Below are positions 34,357-45,370 of a DNA stretch of 64,000 nt, piece by piece. Within the stretch, counting starts at the first letter, position 1. Every line of letters starts with the position of its first letter. A program made the translations under genes and the position numbers. The stretch lies in the NCBI GenBank assembly GCA_029215795.1, contig JARDYH010000005.1, positions 157,567,814 to 157,631,813 of the forward strand, read 5' to 3'. Source of the DNA: Anniella stebbinsi (lineage: Eukaryota > Chordata > Lepidosauria > Squamata > Anniellidae). The notes beneath the pieces were generated by a model. That model saw only the letters and a list, made by a program, of their open reading frames with translations, had not been told where the DNA came from and ran no database searches.

Positions 34357-36647
34357 GTGATGAGCTGAGAAGGAAGAATGAGGATATTGCTTCGCAAGAA
34401 GCTCCCAGCAAGAAGGACCCACTAGCAGAGGATGCCCTGAAGGGGAATCTTAGCGAGGGAGAGAGCCCTCCAGCCAGGACACGACTGAGATCCCCCGCAG
34501 CAGAAGGAAAGGAGGGGCAGGGTAAACCCCTCCCACAGGCAATGGGCATTTCCAAACCTCTGTTGCCACCTTGGAAGGCACGAGGGAGTGACAGAGGCCA
34601 CCAGTGCGCTGAGTGCGGCAAAAGCTTCAGCCAGAAGTCCAACCTCCTCCGGCACCGGAGGCTCCACTTGGACGAGAGGCCCCACAAGTGTGACGGGTGC
34701 GAGAAAAGCTTTGCCGAGGCCGAGGCCCTGGCCAAGCACCGCCGATGCCATGCAGGCGACAAGCCCTACCAGTGTGGGGACTGCGGGAAGAGCTTCAGCT
34801 GGACCTCTCACCTGGAGAGGCACCGGCGGATTCACACGGGGGAGAAGCCCTACACGTGCCAGGAGTGTGGGAAGGCCTTCAGCGTCGGGTCACACCTGGA
34901 GAGGCACCGGCGGATCCACACGGGCGAGAAGCCCTATCAGTGCCAAGAGTGCGGGAAAAGCTTCACCGTCAGCTCCACCCTGGTCCAGCACCAGAGGACG
35001 CACGCCAACGACAAGCCCTACCAGTGCCCCGAGTGCGGGAAGGGCTTCAGCCTGGGCTCCAACCTCGCCGCACATCAGAGGAAACACCTGGGCCAGAAGC
35101 CCTATGAGTGCCCCGATTGCGGGAAGAGCTTCAGCTTCACTTCCCACCTGGAGCGGCACCAGAGAATCCACACGGGGGAGAGGCCCTATCAGTGCACAGA
35201 TTGCGGCAAGAGCTTCAGCCGCAGCTCCCACCTCTACAGGCACCAGAGGATCCACACCGGTGAGAAGCCACGGCAGTGTGCCGACTGCGGCAAAAGCTTC
35301 TACCTCGGCGCAGCCATGCTCCACCACCTCCAGACATCCCCGGCCACTGGCAAGGACCCCTCGAAATGCACAGAGTGTCGCCGCAAACGAGCTGTCCCTG
35401 AGCCCCCGCCCCCGCCGCCCCCCTCACCACCACCTTGCAGCGAGAAGCCCCACAAGTGCCCTGACTGTGGCAAAGGTTTCGGCCAGAGTTCGTCGCTGGT
35501 GAAACACCAGAGAATCCATACGGGGGAACGGCCCTATCAGTGCCCCGAGTGCGGGAAGAAGTTCAGCTGGTGCTCGGCCCTTATCAAGCACAAGAGAATC
35601 CATACGGGAGAGAAGCCATATCGGTGCGAGGAGTGTGGGAAGGCCTTCAGTGTCAGCTCCCACCTGGAGCGGCACCAGCGGGTGCACTCTCCCGACAGGC
35701 CCCACAAGTGCGTTGAATGTGGGAAAACGTATGGGGAGCTGGCCTCGCTCGTCAAGCACCAGAAATCCCATGCGGCCGAGAGCAAGCGCTACCGGTGCCC
35801 TGACTGTGGGAAAAGCTTCAGCTGGAGCTCCCACCTGGAGAGGCACCAGAGGATCCACACGGGGGAGAAACCGTACGCCTGTGGGGACTGTGGGAAAAGC
35901 TTCAGCGTCAGCTCCCATCTGGAGAGGCACCGGAGGATCCACACGGGGGAAAAGCCCTACCACTGTGGCGAGTGCGGGAAAAGCTTCAGCGTGAGCTCCA
36001 CCCTCCTGCAGCACCAGCGCACCCACTCCAGCGGGAAGCCACACAAGTGCAAGGAGTGCGGGAAGCGCTTTGTGGCTGCCGCGCAGCTGCTCACGCACCA
36101 GCGGACACACCGGGGTGAGAAGCCCTATGAGTGCGCCACCTGCGGCAAGAGCTTCGGCTTCGTCTCCCACCTAGAGAGGCACCGGAGGGTCCACACGGGC
36201 GAAAAGCCCTACCAGTGCCCTGAGTGTGGGAAATGCTTCAGCCGCAGCTCCCACCGCAACCGCCACCAGCGCACCCACGCGGCGGACCAGCCCCCGAAGG
36301 GAGGGGCTCAGGGAGGAACCGAAGGTGGGAAAGGCGGCTCCTCTTCCTCAAGCACCAAGCAGCGCAAGGAGCCAGCCCCTGCTGTTCCTGAACCCCCGGT
36401 CTCTCTCATGCCGCCCTGGTGGAGTGAAGGGGACCGGAACAGCCACCCCCCAGTTGCTTCCATGTGGCCCGAGTTCCCCACTCCCTTCCAAGGCGCAGGC
36501 CCCAATGCTGCCGCAGCTGAGGGGCTGCGGGGATGGGGCATGAAGGGGTTCTTGCCTCCAGATACATGGAGACTGGGGGAGAGCAGCTCCGGCTGGGCTT
36601 CTACCCTCACCCAGGAGGGCTGGCCACAACCTCCCCCCACATCCTAA
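34357..36647 (+). CDS. C2H2 zinc-finger protein, long terminal exon (18 intact fingers plus 1 degenerate)
   Basis: This is the final coding exon of a KRAB-type zinc-finger transcription factor, expected to bind DNA in the nucleus. The exon opens after a good acceptor (pyrimidine-rich tract then CAG at 34354-34356) and enters in phase 1, which matches the KRAB-B exon upstream. About 80 residues of linker precede finger 1 (near 34599). Eight consecutive C2H2 fingers with TGEKP-like linkers follow, then a degenerate ninth (35269-35338, last zinc-binding His replaced), a proline-rich hinge (about 35401-35440), ten more intact fingers to about 36290, and a Gly/Ser/Pro-rich tail. Seven fingers share the helix core SHLERH. 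The exon is GC-rich and is the longest open frame in the window. The frame also stays open upstream to 34242, but that part is intronic. No family symbol is recognised; the fold is certain, the specific orthologue is not. Confidence 0.95.
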
Positions 36648-36649
36648 CC

Positions 36650-39440
36650 GGATCTCAGACCTCAACTTCCAGAGCCATTTGTGGGGCAGGTGAAACAGCC
36701 ATCTCCCCTTCATCCTCTTGCCCAATCCAGAGAGCTGATTCCGTCCTCCTGAAAAAGCACGTGCTACAATCCTGCTGGGATGCTACCACTTCAGAACTGG
36801 GGGAGGGAAGCATATTTGAATGCTGGTTCTCATAAAGAGAATCCCACCTGTAGACAGTTAGCATGTTAAGGAGGAGAAGGAGAAGCTAGAGTCCCCACAC
36901 CCCAACGTCTGAGGACGGTTTCCTTGTGCCAGCCGCTTTTGACATAGGGCGTGTTCAGTGGTGCAGTCATTCCTGCGTCCCCCACATTCTGAGGTAGTAT
37001 AGCCCCGGGCAGAACATACCATATTGCTTTTTCTGATTGCTTTGAACTGTTTCATAAGCCTAGTTTATTGGGAACACGCTTAAAGGTTACAATGATCTGG
37101 CAGAGCATGTAGGCACATTCCTATCCAGACAACCACTGTTGGTGCAGGTGTAACAGGGGTGGAATTGAACCTTAATGGAGGAGCCCATTATTTCCACAGA
37201 GGAGGAGGTCTCAGGTATGGTGTCTTTTTTGACATCCAGGGACAGCACCAGAGGATGGGCCAGGCTTCTTCATGCAGAAGTAGGAGATACTCAGAGCTGC
37301 AAAGAGGTGTTTATCAACTCTAAAGATGAAGAGCCTTTGGTGTTGATTGTCTCCCTCCCTTCTGGGATGTTGTTGAAAGGCAGGGAAAGAGAAGGCAACT
37401 GGAAGAAAAGAAGGGGGGGTTCTCATCTCCATGCTGTAGATCAAGGGTAGACAACATGATTTGCATGCAGAAGGAACCAGGAACCCTTCATTGTTTTAAA
37501 CCCCTTCCGCAACCATTAAAAACCATTAAATGCTAAAACAGACTGCAGAGTTCAGGACACAATGAATTCCCGCAATGTCAATTGGAACCGGCCCATGAAG
37601 CACAAGTCTCACCTCAATTTTTAGCCTTCCTACTGCAACAGGCCCCAAATGGGCACCAAACAGCCGATGCCCTTTGGGCTCGCCCTTCGGCTGCTGCCTT
37701 GGCCTTCTGGGTCTTAAATAGTAGACTGGGCCATGCCTCTGGAGAAGGCTGCCACTGTTTGCTGGAAGGTAGGTGGCTAGTCCCACAGGTAGGACAGGTC
37801 TCTTACCTCCTTCCCCAAACCCTTCCGCCACCAGATCCTGGCTTGCAATATATTCTTCCAGGCTCCAGCTGAGTAGCCTGTCTGAGGTCTGGATTATTTC
37901 TTAGAAGTCATTCTAGAAGAGGATCCTTTTCCATAATCGGCTCATGGACCCTGTTTTTCTACTTGGCCCATAGTACAGAATGCATAGGACTTCAACCAGT
38001 GGTTGAAAGAGTCAAGGCATGGATCAAGTCTATTTCAGAAGGGATAATTTTGTTTAATCCATTCGGAAAAGTTCCAATTCCCATCAACACCCTGTCATCT
38101 GCTTTGTTTTATTATTCCTATGGGGTTACCAACTGTGCCTTTATCAGCAGCTTGATATGCAGAAATCAGCAGATGTTGCACATTTTCACATCAGGGAGAT
38201 AAACACTGCTTGCAGATGATTCTGCACCTAAAGCTACTGTTAAAGGTGCAGCCACAGAGGCCACTTGAAAAGTTAGCAACCTCTACTTGTTGGCTTGTGA
38301 CTCTAAATGGGGCTCATTCTCCTTACAATAGTTGTGTGCCATTTCAGCATAAACTGAAGCAGGGCTCTCTGGGGCTCCACCCCTTAATCTATTTTTAAGG
38401 TTTAGGCCTAGAACATGTGATGTTATAATAAAGACAGCCTCTGACCACGTGCAAAGTGCATTTTCCCATACACTGAGCAGCTACTGCCCATTTCTCACAC
38501 CAGGGCTTAGAACGTTGAACTTCCAAAGGAAAGAGGATATGGCAACCTCGGGCTACTCTTTACAAATTGACCTAAAAAAGTGGTCTCTTGGATTCCAGGA
38601 AGTCCAAAGAGCCATAGCAACAATTGTGAGTGAGATCCATAACCTGCAGGTTAAACCTGAAATTCTAAATGTACTTACCAAGGAGAAAGTCCCATTGAAC
38701 AAAGTGAGACCTAGTTCTAAGTAAACATCCATAGGACTGTATGGTGGTAAGTCAATGTTGCAAATGTACAATAACATGCCTACTTAGGTTAATTAGCCTC
38801 GGATAGGGGGTGAGGAACCTCTTTCAGCCAGAGGTCGCCACATTCCAGTGGTTCGTGGGGCTGAAGGAAGGGGGCCCATTGTAGCTTAAAGCTCTTACTG
38901 CCAGTACCTAAACCTTGTAGGGGGGGGGGGGGGACATGTAAAACCAAATATCAGTGGTTGAGAAAAGGAAGTGCGCCCAGGGAATGGAGCTGTCTGGGAC
39001 ACCACAGAGGGCCAGATTTCGACAAGCCCAAGGTTCCCCACACCTGCCATAAGGGAACACAAACTAGTGAATATTGTCCTTCAGCACAAATGCTTTTTGA
39101 TAATGATGGTACTTATATAGCATTTCCCCCAAAATGTTCTACATACATCATCTTGGTAATCATTACAATGAACCTGTAAAGCAGGGCATGGTTATTGATG
39201 TATTACAGATGCGGAGGGGGTGCACTGAGATTGACGGGACGTGGTGGCTGATCTGGGGCCGCTGATTTGTGATTTATGAAAAGACAGACATGCCACTCTT
39301 CCGCATGCAAGCTTTAAGAGTGGCTTCCAAAGTCATAAGATCCAGAGAAATAAAATGGATGTTTTCCTATTGTACAACAATGCAGAAGGGCAGTGGAACA
39401 TACCCACACAAACATACAGAAAGCAATCAAACCACCAGGC
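36650..39440. other. 3' region of the first zinc-finger gene and intergenic DNA
   Basis: Probably includes the 3' UTR. No clear AATAAA was found close to the stop. Short frames at 37175-37450, 37582-37872 and 37963-38202 lack recognisable domains and are not supported as genes. Confidence 0.5.
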
Positions 39441-39567
39441 TAAGGATGAAATCCTATGCACGTCTAGACAGAATTAAGTCCTACATACTGGCTGGGAATG
39501 CTGGGAGTTTTAGGACTTATTTCTGTCCAAATATGCATAGGATTTCACCCTACCGCAGCTACGTGGC

Positions 39568-39838
39568 TAAGGTGACCATATGGAAAAGAAGACCAGGCTC
39601 CTGTATCTTTAACAGTTGTATTGAAAGGGGAATTTCAGCAGGTGTCTCTTCATCACAACAGTTAAAGTTGCAGGAGCCTTGCCTAGCGTGACCAGATACA
39701 AAGGAGGACAGGGATCCTGCAGCTTTAACTGTTGTGATGAAGAGGGAATTTCACCAAGTGCTGCATGCTGAAATTCCCTTTTCAGTACAAGTGTTAAAGA
39801 TACAGAAGCCCTGTCCTCCTTTTCATATGGTCAACCTA
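39568..39838 (+). mobile_element. hAT-like TAGGGTGACCA-family element
   Basis: Left end TAAGGTGACCATATGG, right end CATATGGTCAACCTA. Flanks TACGTGGC and TAAGTGGC differ by one base, consistent with an aged 8-bp duplication. Interior carries the family's TTTAACAGTTGTGATGAAG inverted motifs. Confidence 0.85.
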
Positions 39839-40164
39839 TAAGTGGCACCCCGGATGGCCTGAGCAAGTACAAAGGTCATCACCTAGCACCGAAAGGACAT
39901 CACATTTGGTATCAGGTGAGCTTCTTTCAGGAGGACACCCCACATACTGTGTGTCAGAACTAGGGAAGCCCTTTTCCTGCTCACACCACCTGCCTAACTT
40001 TAGAAGATAGAAGGGCAGGGCCAGCTCTAGCGGATGGCATCACTGGGCACTCGCTGAGGCTCACACTCCAGCAAAGGGCCCACTCCCGACTTCCAGAGTC
40101 AGGGTGCCACCACCGAGAAAACTCTGCCACATGCGGCACTGCAACCGGAGACTCTCTGACCAAT

Positions 40165-40300
40165 CTTACATCTGTTTGACTTGCCTGCAGGGTGTCCCAT
40201 GTTCAACCCCTGGCATCTCCCTTTAGAGAGATCTCAGCTAGAAAGATTGGGAAGCACCTCAGCCAGAGACCCTGAAAGAATCAGTCATGAGTAGACAATA
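40165..40300 (+). mobile_element. tRNA-derived SINE fragment (second type)
   Basis: GTTCAACCCCTGGCATCTCCC, then GATCTCAGCTAGAAAGATTGGG and CAGCCAGAGACCCTGAAAG. Confidence 0.55.
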
Positions 40301-40302
40301 CA

Positions 40303-40652
40303 GTGCTGGCTCCAGGTTTTGGAGGGACCTTGGGCATTGTTATGAGTGCCTCAAATTGTTATGGTTATGAGTGCCTCATATTGCTCCTCATTCTCTTATC
40401 TTTCTCATCATTGCTACTGCTAGCTTGCTCGACAGGCAGAGAGTCAGGGAATAAGTACGCAAGGGTGCCTGCTGCTGCTGCTGCTCCTCCTCCTCCTCAT
40501 CACCACCACCCTTGTCTGGGCCAGACTGAGAGGCAAACAGGTTGCAATGGTGAAAAGATGGAGCAACTCCAGGGGGCTCCTGTCAGTGAGCCGCAGCTGG
40601 GGAGTGGGCCCTTGGCAAGTGCCCAACCATTCCTACCAGGTGCCAGCCCTAA
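40303..40652 (+). repeat. Dispersed repeat (GTGCTGGCTCCAGG), copy 1
   Basis: Matches 42404-42732: GCTCCAGGTTTTGGAGGG, TCATCATTGCTACTGCTAGC, GACAGGCAGAGAG and GTGCCAGCCCT. Ends resemble inverted repeats of GGGCTGGCACC, so probably a MITE. Confidence 0.6.
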
Positions 40653-40982
40653 TCTAACTTGTCACAAGGCAGCTTCCCATGCACTGGCCGCCTCACAACT
40701 CATTTATCGAGCTGCTGTGCTATGATAGCCCCCTCCCCCCATTGCCCTGTTTCCCCTGTCTCATAGGATCCTGTGTCATACAGAAATCAAACCTCAGAAA
40801 GCGAGCCAAAGACTGGGTTTCACAATTGCACCCACCATTGTACAGCTTTGTCTCTTGCTTACAAGCAAAGCCACGTGCATGCCCCCCCCCCCACTCTGCT
40901 TTATAGTGCGGTGCTGCAGTCAGGAAGAACTGGAATGCAGCACAGGAAGCCCCAGGCGCTAAGAAGGAAGGGCATAGTCATG

Positions 40983-41337
40983 AGTCCCCTCTACAAGGAT
41001 TCGCTTTTGCGGCTGGTTAGCCGATTATGCGCATAATCACAGAAGCGCATTTACGCCTAATCCCTCTGCACGAGAGGCGGAGAGAGGCGGCAAAGCGCAT
41101 TAAAGGATGTCCAAAATGCGCTTTACAAATAGTTAATGTGCATAAGCGCATATTCACACAGTCAAAATGCGCTTTAATGGACGGAGCAAAATAAAACTCG
41201 CGATTTAACGCGCATTCGATAATGCGCATAATCGAAGAGATAACGCGCCTCTACGCCCCATTTGCGCTCCGCTGGTGTGGAGGTAAATTTTTTAATGAGA
41301 CTTCAAAGAGCATTAAACCTCTCTTGTAGAGGCAGCC
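40983..41337 (-). mobile_element. CpG-rich ~355-bp MITE family, copy 3
   Basis: Minus-strand copy flanked by ATG at 40980-40982 and 41338-41340, consistent with a 3-bp target duplication. Contains the same 70-codon frame (complement of 41017-41229). Confidence 0.8.
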
Positions 41338-42403
41338 ATGTTAAGCCCTGCAGTTTGATTGGCACACATAGAGCTGGATTTTCCCCGCCCCCTGTGCAAG
41401 GCAGCCATTTAGATTCTCTGCCTGGTAACCTCATCTCAAGATGCTCTTGGCAGCAGTTCCCGGAGCAGGCTTTCATCGCTCCTCACTTTTCCTGAGGGGG
41501 TGGAGCTTCAGGGAGGGGAAGGGCCTATGCTGAGCTTCAGCGAGCCATACAGGGAAGACTGGCAGGCCACATGTGGCCCACGGGCTGCATGTTCCCCACT
41601 GCTGATGTAGAACTTCAGTCAGTCTCCAAATAGCGGAGCAGGGGGCTGCTTTGTATGAATGAAATATGACATAGGGAACTTGATTGTGCCTGTTGCTCAC
41701 ACCTGGAGAGGTTAAGGCCCTGGTTGCCATGATGCTGACTCAGCAGTCTGTCTCTTACTAGATCAAAGGCACATGTCAAACCTGTAGACATTCTAGCAGA
41801 AAGAAGGGTCTTCTTCCCCACCCCATGGGATTGACATTCAGAAATTCAGCAAGTGCAATTCTCACCATGCTGTTCCATGTTGGGGAAAAGCTGCACCTAT
41901 TGGATTTCTGACCGTTGCATAGCACTTAATGGCATAAAGCTTTTCTCCCCCAGAGAAAATGGCATTTGCACTTTATCCTGCAGCAAAAATGTGTTTATAT
42001 AAAGAAAGTGCCATTATTACCAGCAGATTATACTAATGAGGAGTGTTTATGCAAAGATGGCTGCAATACTATGTAAACTTACTTGAGAGTGAGCTCAAAT
42101 GACTTCAGTTGAGCAAACATGGATAATCTTGGGCTGGGTCACTGCAATCCTGTGCAAGCTTATGCATAAACTCTGCTGAATTCAGAGTAGTATCATGTAG
42201 TCGATGTGCACATTTGTTCCAGTATTTTGCACAGATGTGCTCAGGCTGATGGTCTTAAAGTTTGGAACAGGCAAGAAAAACTGTCTGGCAGCCTGTCCTA
42301 CCTCATAGGGGTGGAGGTGAAGACTCCCACTTGTGACACTTGCTCTTTGCAACTTGCTGGAATACAACCTTTGGGGGCAAGAACTTACCAGGGATCAGGT
42401 CCT

Positions 42404-42732
42404 GTGTTGGCTCCAGGTTTTGGAGGGCCCTTTGGCAAGGCACCGTCAATGAGGGCCCTCCCACAGCGATTCTACCTTCTCATTGCTATTGGCACCAGCT
42501 GTTCTTGCTACTTCTCTTCTTTCTCATCACTGCTAGCTACCACTTGCTTGGTTTGACAGGCAGAGAGCCAATAAGCAGGGGGCATCTGCTGATCCACCAC
42601 TGTCTGGGCCAGAGCAAAAGGCAGGTGAACAAGCAGGTTGCATTGGTGAAGAGGGAGATGCTCTTGTCAGCGGGATCCCGCTAGGGCATGGGCATGTGCC
42701 CAGCCGTGCTTACCCTTGATACCAGCCCTATC
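42404..42732 (+). repeat. Dispersed repeat (GTGTTGGCTCCAGG), copy 2
   Basis: Direct-orientation paralogue of 40303-40652, 2.1 kb downstream. Confidence 0.6.
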
Positions 42733-43604
42733 CAGGAGGCATAATGTAGGTCGGAGATGGGCAGACTTCATGCTTGTGGGATCCACTTTCCTTTCCTTTT
42801 TTCTTTTTAACTACAACCCCGAGTTCCCATAATCAAACCCAGATGATAAATAGTGGATTGGGGAGGCAGTGCAGGCAATTATCTACTGCACCTCCTGAGC
42901 CATACAAATCCACATTTTGGTTACTACAGAACAGGGATTCTAAGCCAAAAATTCTCCAGACAGCTGGTAGAGTTGCATAAAGACCTGGTCAAAGACAACC
43001 AGTTCATATTCTACAAGCGAAGAACAAGATGAGAGACAAGCAATTAGCACCCAGATATCCATGGAATATATAGTTTTTTTCACTTTCAAATTTACTTGCT
43101 GTTGATAAATGATTGGTGCTATTATTAAACTATTGTGAGTCAGAAAACCTGCAGGAGAAGTTGATCTATTGCAAATCAACTGGTAGATCCTGATCTACCT
43201 TCTTCCTACCCTTGGTACATAAATCAAACCTTCAGAGTTCTGGGTAAGGGAACATAGCCAGAGGCCCTAGGGTCGGATTAGTAATCATATAGGTCACAGA
43301 AGCACTACACACACACAGCTGAGCATAGATAATGCCTGCATAGTATAGAACCATGGGAACTAGAAACTTTTTTTAAAAAAGTGAAAGATAACAGTCTCTT
43401 CTAAGTAGTAGATTTTGCATGGATGGCAAAGGATATACCAGCTGCAATCCTATGCATGTTTACTTGGGTGTATGCTCCATTGAGCTCAGTGATACTAACT
43501 TCTGAGTAAATATGCTTCGGATTGGACAATCTTGCTTTTAAAGGTACAGAGCTCTCTTAGGGAAAAAGGATGGTTCCTGCAGGATAAGAATGTTGGAACT
43601 GATC

Positions 43605-43790
43605 TTCGGACTCAAATAGTTTGGGTTCAAATCCCACCTTGGCTGCAAGTCATTGGGTGGTCTTTAACTAGTTAGTCACAGTTCCCCATCATTATAATGG
43701 GAATTGGAGTGACATACCTTACAGAATTATCAAGTATATGAAAACTATTGTTCACTTTGTGAAGTGCTATACAAGTAATAGCTACTGACC
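43605..43790 (+). mobile_element. MIR-like SINE
   Basis: GGGTTCAAATCCCACCTTGGC (B box), AACTAGTTAGTCACAGTTCC, ATAATGGGAATTGGAGTGAC, and GTGAAGTGCTATACAAG follow the MIR order tRNA head, core, tail. Confidence 0.65.
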
Positions 43791-44243
43791 AGGACAATCC
43801 TGGGTGTTTGTTCGTATTTCCCCCTCTTCTCCCTCAACTTGGGACATGATGCTGCAGCCATCATTAGTGGTGCAAAACTCTTGCTGTTGAGACCCATACT
43901 TGAAGTGTTGTCAGCAAAGAAGCAATTCATTGCGCAGAATTTCAGACCAGATCTTTTGCTTTCTGTCACATTTTTGTATCCATTGGTCTTTATCTGTCAG
44001 TTTTGCTGCTGCTTCCTTCTTGCTTCTCCTCAATCTTATTTATAATTTGGGGTTGGGGTTGGGATTGGGATCACAATACATATGCATTCCAAACCAAACT
44101 CACTTCAACTGGAATTCAGCAGTACTTTTTTTTTTAATGTAGCCACTTTGAAATATTATATTCTTATATACCCCAATAAAAGGAGAAAAACCTTACTGAA
44201 ATGCCAAAAATCCTTCTGGTTTGTCTCTCTGTTTCAAAAAGAC

Positions 44244-44598
44244 TCCTGCCTCTACAAGAGAGGTTTAAAGCTCTTTCAAGGCACTTAAAATTTTTTACCT
44301 CTACAAGAACGGAGCGCAAATCGGGCGTAGAGGCGCGTTATCTCTCCGATTATGCGCATTATCGAATGCACGTTAAATCGTGAGTTTTATTTTGCTCCGG
44401 CCGTTAAAGCGCATTTTGACTATGTGAACAAGCACTTATGCGCATTAACTACTTGTAAAGCGCATTTTGGTCATCCGTTAATGCACTTCGCCGCCTCTCG
44501 CCACCTCTCGTGCAGAGGTATTAGGCGTAAATGCGCTTCAGCGATTATGCGCATAATCGCCTAACCTGGCGCAAAAGCGAATCCTTGTAGAGGGGGTC
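44244..44598 (+). mobile_element. CpG-rich ~355-bp MITE family, copy 4
   Basis: Ends TGCCTCTACAAG and CTTGTAGAGGGGGTC. It has a perfect GCGATTATGCGCATAATCGC palindrome near its 3' end and the 70-codon frame at 44352-44564. High CpG density suggests a young copy. Confidence 0.8.
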
Positions 44599-45099
44599 TC
44601 TAACAGGAGTTGAAAACCTTTCCATCACAGGTTTGCCCTGCTGGGAGAAAGCTTCACCTGTTGAATTTTCGACTCTTGCTCAGCCATTAAAGTTTTATGA
44701 TCGAATCAAGTTTTTAACCTAATCTGGATGGAGTTTTTTTTTTAAAAAAAACAACACCTTGATGTTCGATCGGAAAATCTTTCAGTTAGGCCCTTTCCTA
44801 AATCCTGCATCAAACAAGCTCTTCTACACGGCAGCCCAGAGTGTATAAATGTGGAAGAAACCGTGTTATTTATCTTGCACAGTGCTTACCTAAACAAAAA
44901 TAAAATTAAAAAGTACCTGGGGTGAGGGAGAGAGAAGTGAAAACTGAAGCGAACTCAAAATAAAAACACAGCCCCGATTCAAAATGAGGAAGAAAGTAGA
45001 AGCGCTTGAGACGAGGACAAAATAGCCGCTCGCGCAGCCCCTCCGCTTGATTTCCAGGCTAACGTGACAATCGAACGAAGCTGGACGCTAAACGCTGGA

Positions 45100-45264
45100 A
45101 GCTGATTGGCTTCCGAGTTTTGGACGGACCTGAGTGGAACCCACAAGTAGGAAGGTAAGCGGGTGGGTGTTGCGGCGTCCGGCTAGAATTTGATTCCCTA
45201 TAAAAGCGTTGGAGCGGTTAGCTCTGCTGCTGTATTAGCGAGCTGCTCCCTGAGGGTGGGTAGG
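45100..45264 (+). promoter_or_regulatory. TATA/CCAAT promoter of the coiled-coil gene
   Basis: TATAAAAG at 45199-45206 lies 59 bp upstream of the chosen ATG. An inverted CCAAT box (ATTGG, 45105-45109) lies about 90 bp further up, in CpG-rich DNA beginning near 45000. A start site near 45230 is inferred, giving a short 5' UTR. Confidence 0.6.
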
Positions 45265-45370
45265 ATGGAAGCGCGCGTGGGAAGGCTGGAGGAGATGGGA
45301 GCGAAAATCGTGGCTCTGCTGCAGAGCGCGGTCGTTTTGAAAGAAGACTTGCAAGCCGAACTGGGCGAAG
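45265..45370 (+). CDS. Exon 1 of the coiled-coil gene (GC donor)
   Basis: 35 codons plus one base. In-frame TAG follows at 45373, so splicing must occur before it. The only junction that keeps phase 1 with exon 2 is GAAG|GCTAGT at 45370/45371, a GC-AG intron donor with A+4, G+5 and T+6 matching consensus. Confidence 0.6.

Noticed and set aside
34316..36640. Long frames on other frames and the minus strand over the zinc-finger exon (up to 304 codons)
   Set aside because: Shadows of the GC-rich, periodic zinc-finger coding sequence.
37582..38202. Short frames downstream of the first zinc-finger gene
   Set aside because: No domain, no splice signals that join them; probably 3' UTR or intergenic.
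9639..44600. CRISPR-like interpretation of the repeated GCGC motifs
   Set aside because: The repeats are dispersed element copies kilobases apart in eukaryotic DNA, not an array with regular spacers.
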